NCBI GenBank assembly: GCA_031412355.1
Contig: JANOCR010000194.1
Location: 1-6,253 of the forward strand
Length of the DNA stretch: 6,253 bases
Reading direction: 5' to 3'
Origin: JAENVT01 sp031412355
GTDB lineage: Bacteria > Actinomycetota > Acidimicrobiia > Acidimicrobiales > Ilumatobacteraceae
Both the position numbers and the translations under genes were made by a program. Of this stretch, positions 1 to 5,323 are shown piece by piece (position 1 is the stretch's first letter; every line of letters begins with the position of its first letter). The notes beneath the pieces were generated by a model. It was not told the origin of the DNA. It saw only the letters and a program-made list of their open reading frames with translations, and ran no database searches.

Positions 1-25
1 CACACAGCGAGCCCGTCGATACGGC

Positions 26-277
26 TTAGACCCGGTGGCGCGGCCTGTGTCGGATGAGCCAGCCGATCACCAAGCCGGCCAACGCGGCCAGCACGATCAC
101 GATCCAGATAGGTGCCTGGGTGTCGCCAAAGGCGTATCCAACGCGTACATCATTGCTGTTGTCCATCGCGATCACGACGATGACTGCGACGATCGCCGCA
201 ATGAAGACCCAACGGATCAGCTGCGCGGCGTCACGTCTGTGGACAGCACCTGCGTGTTCGCCTACGTCATCGCTCAT
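26..277 (-). CDS. LapA-domain (DUF1049-type) small membrane protein
   Basis: This 83-residue protein has a short hydrophilic, charged N-terminus (residues 1-20), a first transmembrane helix at about 21-38, a short loop with the sequence NSNDVRVGYAFG (40-51), a second helix at about 56-75, and a basic tail (RHRPRHRV). Helix, Asn-x-x-x-V-x-V-x-(Y/F)-x-F-G loop, helix is the layout of the LapA domain (lipopolysaccharide assembly protein A family, DUF1049). Actinobacteria lack LPS, so the name describes the fold only and the function here is unknown. The start is well supported: a GGAGG lies 6 nt upstream of the ATG, and the length is normal for the family. It lies 61 bp downstream of the response regulator on the same strand, so it may be the last gene of that operon. 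The family call rests on the pattern alone, without a profile search. Confidence 0.82.
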   Translation of the reverse strand: MSDDVGEHAGAVHRRDAAQLIRWVFIAAIVAVIVVIAMDNSNDVRVGYAFGDTQAPIWIVIVLAALAGLVIGWLIRHRPRHRV

Positions 278-283
278 CTCGTA

Positions 284-288
284 CCTCC
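284..288 (-). promoter_or_regulatory. Shine-Dalgarno site of the LapA-domain gene
   Basis: On the minus strand GGAGG sits 6 nt before the ATG of the 83-residue LapA-domain protein. It fixes that start and shows that the gene can be translated on its own, unlike the response regulator upstream, which has no clear ribosome binding site. Confidence 0.7.
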
Positions 289-338
289 ATGTGCCTTGTT
301 GCGACTGTGGTACCCCACGCCGGCATTTCTCAACCGGA

Positions 339-995
339 TCAGCTCTTGACGCGGCCCGTTTCGTAAGCCCACATGGCGATCTCGACGCGGTTCCGAGCGC
401 CCAGCTTGGTCATCAGGCTTGCGATGTGGGTCTTGGCCGTGCTGAGACTGATGTGCAGCTCTGCGCCGATCTCGGCGTTGGTGCGACCCTTGGCCACGGT
501 GAGCAAGACCTCCTCCTCGCGATCGGTCAAGGGCTCGATGGGTTGAGCCGGTGGTGTGCTGGCGCGTCCGTCGGAGAACGTGGCGAGGAGTCGAACCGTC
601 ACGCTGGGGGCGATCAAGGCGTCGCCGTTGGCTGCGGCATGTACTGCCTGCACCAGAAGCGCCGGGCCGGCGTCTTTGAGCAAGAAGCCGCGCGCTCCTG
701 CCTTCAGGGCGCCATGAACATAGTCGTCGAGATCGAAGGTCGTGATGATGACGATGGCGATGGGATCATCGACGTCGGGCCCGGCGAGCTGTCGGGTGGC
801 CTCGATTCCATCCATCTCCGGCATACGGATGTCGAAAAGACACACATCCGGGCGCAGTTCGCGGGCGAGTTCAACGGCGTCACGCCCGTTGGCGGCCTCA
901 CCGATCACCTCGATGTCGGGCTGGGCGTCGAGGATCATTCTCAGCCCAGCGCGCACCAAATGCTGATCATCGGCAATGATCACGCGGATGGTCAT
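339..995 (-). CDS. NarL/FixJ-family two-component response regulator
   Basis: This 218-residue protein is a DNA-binding response regulator. The receiver domain (about 3-120) has the acidic pair D9-D10, the phospho-acceptor D55 in CLFDIRMPEMDG, the conserved Thr at 85/86 (IITTF) and K107 in GFLLKDAG. After a linker (about 140-153) comes a LuxR-type helix-turn-helix (about 155-218) with the signature LTDREEEVLLTVAKGRTNAEI and recognition helix region SLSTAKTHIASLMTKLGARNR. The ATG at 995 is chosen because the receiver begins immediately after it and because it overlaps the kinase stop codon as ATGA. An in-frame ATG 14 codons upstream (1037) would place extra residues inside the kinase gene and has no family support. 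With no clear ribosome binding site, translation is probably coupled to the kinase. By family knowledge the partner kinase phosphorylates D55 and the dimer then binds promoters. The divergent MMPL promoter is a plausible target, by inference. Confidence 0.95.
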   Translation of the reverse strand: MTIRVIIADDQHLVRAGLRMILDAQPDIEVIGEAANGRDAVELARELRPDVCLFDIRMPEMDGIEATRQLAGPDVDDPIAIVIITTFDLDDYVHGALKAGARGFLLKDAGPALLVQAVHAAANGDALIAPSVTVRLLATFSDGRASTPPAQPIEPLTDREEEVLLTVAKGRTNAEIGAELHISLSTAKTHIASLMTKLGARNRVEIAMWAYETGRVKS

Positions 996-2146
996 GTGGG
1001 GACGCCATCGCGTGGCAGGACGGCAGTGATGGTCCATCCACGGTCAGCTCTCGGTCCGGCCTCGAGGGTGCCGCCGAGGAGCTTGGTTCGTTCGGCCATG
1101 CCAATGAGCCCATAGCCGACGGGCGACGTGGCGCCGAACGGGCTGGGGTCGCCGTCGTCGCGGACGGTTAGGCGAACGGAGCTCTCATCTCCAGCGACCG
1201 ACACGTCGATGCGAGTTGCGTGGCGGGCGTGCCGGACCGCGTTCGTGATCGACTCCTGAGCGAGGCGGTAGATCGCTGCCCCGACCGAGGGCCGGAGATC
1301 ATCGAGTCCTCCCGATAGGTGCACGTCGACGCGCGGCGAGTCTCCGGCGTGGCGGCCGAGCAACCTGATGTCGGCGACGCTGCGCTGCGGTGCGAGGTCC
1401 GGGCCTTCTCCCTGACGGAGTGCGGCAACCATGATGCGCATCTCGGCGAGCGTCTTCGACGCCTCTCCTTCGATGACTTCGAGGACATTCACGGCGGCGG
1501 CGGGGTCGTTCGCGGCAACGGTTCGACCGGCCTGGGCCTGAATGATGATCGCCGACACATGGTGGGCGACGGTGTCGTGCAGTTCGCGCGCCAACTGCTC
1601 GCGCTCGCGCAGCTTGACCTGGTCGACCTCACGGACTCGGGACGTGGTCCTGTATCGCATGGCCGCGCCGAGCGCTGCAGGGAACAGCAAGAAGACAGTC
1701 GCGGCCAGTGTTTCGCCGACACTGTTGACGGCACCGGACCCGTTGGGAATGTGACCGAACAGCATGATCGCAAGTCCGATTGCGCATTCACGACCGGATC
1801 CCCAACGAAACAGCGAGTAGGGCAACACGATCAGCCATGCAGTCGCGTACAGCATCGCCGAGTGGTCGGCACCGACGATCGTGACTGCCTCGCTCACCGC
1901 GTGGGCAGCGAAGACGACAGCGACCACGGCGAGCGGGTGGGTGCGACGCCACAACAGCATGAACACCGGCGCGACACCAAGGACGAGTGCGACGGGTCGC
2001 CACCCAAGATCCTCGCGGAAGATCGCTTCGAGTACTGCCGCGGGCACAAGCAGACCCACCAGCACCCAGTCGCGCCACACCCGCCGCGGCGGATTCGGCA
2101 CGCGGGGTTCGGCCCAGAGTTGCCGGACGACGTCGATCACCACCAC
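992..2146 (-). CDS. Membrane sensor histidine kinase (HisKA_3 / NarX-DesK type)
   Basis: This protein of about 384 residues begins with a soluble stretch (1-26), followed by about six hydrophobic segments (roughly 27-43, 49-66, 71-91, 96-113, 119-132, 145-163) that form a membrane sensor with little extracytoplasmic sequence. Next come a charged helical linker (165-188), a HisKA_3 dimerisation helix with the phospho-accepting histidine H190 in ELHDTVAHHVSAI, and an HATPase_c domain with the N-box around N302 (QESITNAVRHA), DDGDP near 330 and GYGLIGMAER near 344. The catalytic motifs are complete. The start is uncertain: no ATG lies in frame near the family-typical N-terminus, and three consecutive GTG codons (2146, 2143, 2140) are the best candidates, with no convincing ribosome binding site. 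The frame stays open upstream to 2647, but that part runs through the divergent promoter and the MMPL gene and reads as low-complexity Ser/Arg/Ala, so I excluded it. The stop overlaps the start of the response regulator (ATGA), showing a cognate pair. The stimulus is unknown. Confidence 0.9.
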   Translation of the reverse strand: MVVIDVVRQLWAEPRVPNPPRRVWRDWVLVGLLVPAAVLEAIFREDLGWRPVALVLGVAPVFMLLWRRTHPLAVVAVVFAAHAVSEAVTIVGADHSAMLYATAWLIVLPYSLFRWGSGRECAIGLAIMLFGHIPNGSGAVNSVGETLAATVFLLFPAALGAAMRYRTTSRVREVDQVKLREREQLARELHDTVAHHVSAIIIQAQAGRTVAANDPAAAVNVLEVIEGEASKTLAEMRIMVAALRQGEGPDLAPQRSVADIRLLGRHAGDSPRVDVHLSGGLDDLRPSVGAAIYRLAQESITNAVRHARHATRIDVSVAGDESSVRLTVRDDGDPSPFGATSPVGYGLIGMAERTKLLGGTLEAGPRADRGWTITAVLPRDGVPT

Positions 2147-2221
2147 CCAAGCATAGAGACCGTCAAGCGACGACAGATCGGCCGAAAGTACGGTCCTCGC
2201 CTCGCCCGAACGGCCAGTCGA

Positions 2222-2234
2222 GATTGGACCAATC
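2222..2234. promoter_or_regulatory. Perfect 13-bp inverted repeat, candidate operator
   Basis: GATTGG-A-CCAATC is a perfect 6-1-6 inverted repeat about 85 bp before the MMPL start and about 76 bp before the kinase start. It directly abuts a TCGATCGA palindrome. Dyad symmetry in a divergent promoter region is typical of binding sites for dimeric regulators such as the NarL-type protein encoded next door or a TetR-type repressor elsewhere. It could also be chance. Nothing in the window shows which protein binds it. Confidence 0.4.
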
Positions 2235-2303
2235 GATCGATGTGAATGCCGACGCAAGTCGCCAAGCTGCGTCTGTCTGGTCGTCCATCGGGACCACCGC
2301 TTC

Positions 2304-2310
2304 GAGGAGG
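2304..2310 (+). promoter_or_regulatory. Shine-Dalgarno site of the MMPL gene
   Basis: GAGGAGG lies 8 nt before the ATG at 2319 and is close to the perfect anti-Shine-Dalgarno complement. It fixes the start of the transporter gene and suggests efficient translation initiation. Confidence 0.75.
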
Positions 2311-2318
2311 AACGTTCA

Positions 2319-4556
2319 ATGTCGCATGCCCTGTATCGATTAGGTCGGTTCGCGGCGCGCCGTCCATGGGCCGTCATTGGGGTGTGGGCCATCGTGGCCG
2401 TTCTGGTCGTCGGCGCCTCTGCAGGTTTCGGCCGCGACCTAGAGGACGCCTTCGAAGCTCCAGGGCTCGACTCGACTGCCGCCCTCGACCTGCTCACGGC
2501 TGCCCAATCGGAGTCCGCCGGACCGACAGCGCAGGTGGTGCTGACGCCGCTCGATGACACCTCGACGTTCTTCGCCTCCGTCGAAGCGAGGAACGATGTG
2601 GCCGCGGTCCAGGCAGCGGTCGCCAACTTGCCCAACGTGATCGGCACGAGCGATCCGGCCGGTGCGCTGGCGGCCGGACCAGAGTTCGTTGCGGCGAGCG
2701 GTGCGGTGTCGCCCGACGGACGGGTCGCCTTGATTCGCGTTCAGTATCCCGTGATCGACCAACTGACCAAGGCCGACCTCGAGAATCTCAAAGCGCTCGC
2801 GGTCGAAGCTCGTCCGGACTCGGTGTTGCAGATCGAACTGAGTGGCGATCTCTTCTTCACGTTCGAGGAACCCGAGACGGGGGTTGGCGAGATGATCGGC
2901 TTGATCGCCGCAGTCGTCATCCTGCTCCTCGCGTTCGGGTCGCTGATTGCGATGGGCCTCCCGATCGGTTTGGCGTTGTTCGGTCTCGCGCTCGGGATCA
3001 GCTCGATGTCGTTGATCACCTACCTGATCGAGATCCCGAGTTGGGCCCCGCAGGTCGCCAGCATGGTCGGCCTCGGAGTGGGCATCGACTACGCCCTGTT
3101 CATCGTCACCCGGCACCGCGAGTTCCTGGCACGCGGGATGTCCGTCGAGGAATCGGTGGGGCGCGCGGCCGCGACCGCGGGCAAGGCGGTGATCTTTGCC
3201 GGTGGCACCGTCGTGATCGCGATCCTTGGTCTCGCAGTCGCCGGGGTTCCGTTCATGACGTCTGCGGGAGTCGCTATCTCGGTCACCGTCTTGCTGATGG
3301 TGGTCGCGTCGATCACTCTGCTTCCTGCGTTTCTCGGCCTCGCCGGACACCGGATCAACCGCTTCGGAATTCGACGACATCGACCAGACAGCGCCGCCAC
3401 GAGCGCCGGCTGGGAACGTTGGGGTCGTCACGTGTCCAAGAACGCGTGGGCGTACGCCATCGGAGTCACGGCGATACTGCTGGCGCTGACGGCGCCGGTG
3501 CTTTCGCTGCGCCTGGGTTTCCCGGACGAGGGTTCACAGCCCGAGACCCGTACCCAGCGGCGGGCGTACGACCTGGTCGCGGACGGCTTCGGCCCGGGCA
3601 TCAACGGCCCACTGGTTGTTGCCATCGACATCTCGCAAGACACCAGCGTGGTCGAACCCCTGCGCGAAGCGATCCTGGCCGATCGAGGTGTTGCCAGCGT
3701 GACGCCCGCACAGGTGAGCACCGGGGCTGGCGTGGCGACGCTCATGGTGTTCCCCACAACAGCACCTCAAGACAAGGCAACGTTCGACACGATCGACCGT
3801 CTCCGAGCCGAGGTCTTCCCGCCGATACTCGACGGCAGTCCAGCGCTGGCACACGTGGGGGGCCAGACGGCGACCTTCGGCGACATCGGTACTCGCGTCA
3901 ACGATCGGCTCCCGCTGTTCATTGCGGCGGTGATCCTGCTGTCTTTCCTGTTGTTGACCGTCCTGTTCCGATCCGTGGTTGTGCCGCTGAAGGCTGCAGT
4001 GATGAACCTGTTGAGCATCGGCGCCGCGTATGGCGTCTTGGTGATGGTCTTCCAATGGGGGTGGGGCAAGAGCCTCATCGGTCTGGAATCGACTGTGCCG
4101 GTCCTCGCTTTCATTCCGATGTTCATGTTCGCGATTCTGTTCGGACTGTCGATGGACTACGAGGTCTTCCTGCTCTCACGAGTGCGTGAGGAATACCTTC
4201 TCACGGGCGACAACGACACATCGGTTATCCACGGCATCGCCAGCACGGCGCGGGTGATCACGTCGGCCGCGCTGATCATGATCTCGGTATTCGCCGGCTT
4301 CGTGCTGGGCGCAGATCCAATCACCAAGATGATGGGCCTTGGCCTGGCCACCGCGATCTTCGTCGACGCCACCATCGTCCGGATGGTCTTGGTGCCGGCA
4401 ACGATGAAGCTGATGGGCAACGCCAACTGGTGGCTTCCCGGCTGGCTCGATCGACTCCTCCCACGCATCGACATCGACGGCGAATCGGGACTCCCGGAAC
4501 CCGAGGTCGAAGCCGAACTGATGGCGCCGGCCGCTCGAGAAGACGTGTTGGTCTGA
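2319..4556 (+). CDS. MMPL family (RND superfamily) transporter
   Basis: This 745-residue inner-membrane transporter is of normal length and intact. It shows the duplicated RND layout: TM1 at about 16-36, a first extracytoplasmic porter domain (37-188), TM2-TM6 (about 189-340), a cytoplasmic linker rich in Arg/His (341-375), TM7 (376-397), a second porter domain (398-529) and TM8-TM12 (about 530-695), ending in an acidic tail. Each half carries the Asp-Tyr pair of the proton relay: D257-Y258 in GLGVGIDYALF and D613-Y614 in FGLSMDYEVFLLSR. The motif GFGPGINGPLVV (423-434) is typical of the second porter domain. By family knowledge these proteins use the proton gradient to export lipids or hydrophobic compounds; the substrate cannot be read from sequence. 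It is divergent from the two-component operon and 2 bp upstream of the DUF4389 gene. The short C-terminal tail resembles the general actinobacterial MMPL group more than the long-tailed MmpL3 type. Confidence 0.94.
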   Translation: MSHALYRLGRFAARRPWAVIGVWAIVAVLVVGASAGFGRDLEDAFEAPGLDSTAALDLLTAAQSESAGPTAQVVLTPLDDTSTFFASVEARNDVAAVQAAVANLPNVIGTSDPAGALAAGPEFVAASGAVSPDGRVALIRVQYPVIDQLTKADLENLKALAVEARPDSVLQIELSGDLFFTFEEPETGVGEMIGLIAAVVILLLAFGSLIAMGLPIGLALFGLALGISSMSLITYLIEIPSWAPQVASMVGLGVGIDYALFIVTRHREFLARGMSVEESVGRAAATAGKAVIFAGGTVVIAILGLAVAGVPFMTSAGVAISVTVLLMVVASITLLPAFLGLAGHRINRFGIRRHRPDSAATSAGWERWGRHVSKNAWAYAIGVTAILLALTAPVLSLRLGFPDEGSQPETRTQRRAYDLVADGFGPGINGPLVVAIDISQDTSVVEPLREAILADRGVASVTPAQVSTGAGVATLMVFPTTAPQDKATFDTIDRLRAEVFPPILDGSPALAHVGGQTATFGDIGTRVNDRLPLFIAAVILLSFLLLTVLFRSVVVPLKAAVMNLLSIGAAYGVLVMVFQWGWGKSLIGLESTVPVLAFIPMFMFAILFGLSMDYEVFLLSRVREEYLLTGDNDTSVIHGIASTARVITSAALIMISVFAGFVLGADPITKMMGLGLATAIFVDATIVRMVLVPATMKLMGNANWWLPGWLDRLLPRIDIDGESGLPEPEVEAELMAPAAREDVLV

Positions 4557-4558
4557 CC

Positions 4559-5158
4559 ATGACGACTGCAACTTCTTCTCCGATCTACGCGGTTCGGCTC
4601 GAGATCGACTACCCCGATCGCAAACTCAACCGGGTCACCTCAGCGTTCCGGGCCGTCACAGCCCTCCCGATCGTGTTGCTCGTCTGTCTCATCAGCTGGG
4701 GACGTTCGTCCGGGCTGCTGACTGTGCCGCTCGGCCTGATGCTGGTCGTGCGACGAAGATACCCACGCTGGTGGTACGACTGGCACCTCCAACTGGAGCG
4801 ATTCGAGACCCGAGCGTTCGGGTACGCGCTACTGCTCGACGATCAATACCCGTCGTCGGAAGACGAGCAGGGTGTCCACTTGGAGATGGACTACCCCGAT
4901 GCTCAGCAGGACCTCAACCGCTGGCTGCCGCTGGTGAAGTGGTTCCTCGCGATCCCGCACTTCGTGATCCTGGTTGTGTTGACGATAGGAGTAGTCGTTG
5001 CATCGATTGCTGCATGGTTCGCCATCTTGTTCACCGGTCGCTATCCCCGCCGACTGTTCGAGTACGTCGTCGGTGTGTTGCGTTGGCAGAAGCGGGTCAC
5101 GGGCTATGCCTTCACCCTCGTCACCGACCAGTACCCACCGTTTCGGCTCGCACCGTGA
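4559..5158 (+). CDS. Membrane protein with two DUF4389 repeats
   Basis: This 199-residue protein is built from two homologous halves. Repeat 1 (about 10-97) runs from YAVRLEIDYPDRKLNR through a hydrophobic hairpin (33-64) to RYPRWWYDW and FGYALLLDDQYP. Repeat 2 (about 106-195) runs from VHLEMDYPDAQQDLNRW through a hydrophobic hairpin (128-158) to GRYPRRLFEYVVGVLRW and TGYAFTLVTDQYPPF. The paired D-Y-P, R-Y-P and D-Q-Y-P landmarks show an internal duplication and match the DUF4389 family as I know it; its biochemical function is unknown to me. The ATG at 4559 follows the MMPL stop by 2 bp and lacks a strong ribosome binding site, which points to translational coupling and a job linked to the transporter, perhaps as an accessory membrane subunit (inference). 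The frame is open further upstream, but that part lies within the MMPL gene and reads as Arg-rich shadow sequence. Confidence 0.88.
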   Translation: MTTATSSPIYAVRLEIDYPDRKLNRVTSAFRAVTALPIVLLVCLISWGRSSGLLTVPLGLMLVVRRRYPRWWYDWHLQLERFETRAFGYALLLDDQYPSSEDEQGVHLEMDYPDAQQDLNRWLPLVKWFLAIPHFVILVVLTIGVVVASIAAWFAILFTGRYPRRLFEYVVGVLRWQKRVTGYAFTLVTDQYPPFRLAP

Positions 5159-5243
5159 GACTCGCCCGCCGGTGCGCAGTCGGGCTCAGACCGAACCGAC
5201 GCTTGAAGGCTGTCGAGAATCCGAATGGGCTTGCATAGCCCAC
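5121..5243 (-). pseudogene. C-terminal relic of an AraC-family transcriptional regulator
   Basis: On the minus strand, 40 codons followed by TGA encode VGYASPFGFSTAFKRRFG followed by LSPTAHRR and a short tail. This is the hallmark end of the AraC/XylS DNA-binding domain: the second helix-turn-helix with V-G-Y-x-S, F-x-x-A-F-(K/R)-R-x-F-G and S-P-x-x-x-R. Family members need about 60 more residues of HTH domain and usually an N-terminal sensory domain, but the sequence upstream of the Val codon at 5243 (reading CRNPCSPTSSR) matches nothing of the family in any frame, and 80 bp further upstream an unrelated plus-strand gene starts. The gene is therefore a truncated remnant. Its last codons overlap the 3' end of the DUF4389 gene antisense by 38 bp, as convergent neighbours sometimes do. 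The motif is strong, though only about 30 residues long. Confidence 0.72.
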
Positions 5244-5270
5244 TCGCGAGGAGGTCGGGCTGCAAGGGTT

Positions 5271-5288
5271 CCGGCAGACTGCAGCCGG
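5271..5288. other. Weak GC-rich hairpin upstream of the phosphotransferase
   Basis: CCGGC (5271-5275) and GCCGG (5284-5288) can pair around an 8-nt loop, and G-U pairs could extend the stem by up to three positions on the plus-strand transcript. It lies between the DUF4389 gene and the phosphotransferase. No U-tract follows on either strand, so it is a poor intrinsic terminator and may be incidental in GC-rich DNA. Confidence 0.22.
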
Positions 5289-5312
5289 GGTGTTCACCGC
5301 GGGTAAGCACGT

Positions 5313-5317
5313 GGAGG
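5313..5317 (+). promoter_or_regulatory. Shine-Dalgarno site of the phosphotransferase gene
   Basis: GGAGG lies 6 nt before the ATG at 5324 and fixes the start of the phosphotransferase gene. An intact ribosome binding site in front of a frameshifted gene suggests that the frameshift is either very recent or a sequence error. Confidence 0.7.
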
Positions 5318-5323
5318 TAGACC

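Larger units (their letters stand above)
2147..2318. promoter_or_regulatory. Divergent intergenic region between kinase and MMPL genes
   Basis: These 172 bp must hold the promoters of both the kinase-regulator-LapA unit (leftward) and the MMPL-DUF4389 unit (rightward). I see no textbook -35/-10 pair in either direction. TTGGAC at 2224-2229 and TTCACA on the minus strand near 2245 are weak -35-like elements without a good -10 partner. The region contains the inverted repeat at 2222-2234, an adjoining TCGATCGA palindrome (2233-2240), and GGACCA occurring twice (2226-2231 and 2291-2296). The assignment as a promoter region follows from gene orientation; individual promoter elements are not resolved. 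Confidence 0.6.

Noticed and set aside
54..1115. 353-residue plus-strand open frame across the LapA and response regulator genes
   Set aside because: It is antisense to two well-supported genes, has no ribosome binding site or recognisable motif, and is typical of shadow frames in GC-rich DNA.
1319..2245. 308-residue plus-strand open frame opposite the kinase
   Set aside because: It is rich in Asp, Arg, His and Gly with no hydrophobic core pattern or motif; the minus-strand kinase carries complete catalytic motifs.
2147..2647. Upstream extension of the kinase frame by 167 residues to an ATG at 2647 (minus strand)
   Set aside because: It runs antisense through the MMPL start and the shared promoter region, reads as low-complexity Ser/Ala/Arg/Thr without any domain, and would remove the intergenic region. 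The family N-terminus fits a start near 2146.
2439..3431. 330-residue minus-strand open frame opposite the MMPL gene
   Set aside because: Highly charged Asp/Arg/Gln/His composition without domains, entirely antisense to the transporter.
3041..4189. 382-residue plus-strand open frame inside the MMPL gene
   Set aside because: Arg/Gly/Pro/His-rich out-of-frame reading of the MMPL gene; the in-frame product has full RND topology and motifs.
5226..5242. Short hairpin TGGGC-N7-GCCCA as a terminator for the DUF4389 operon
   Set aside because: The stem is only 5 bp, no U-tract follows, and the bases are explained by the AraC relic coding sequence.
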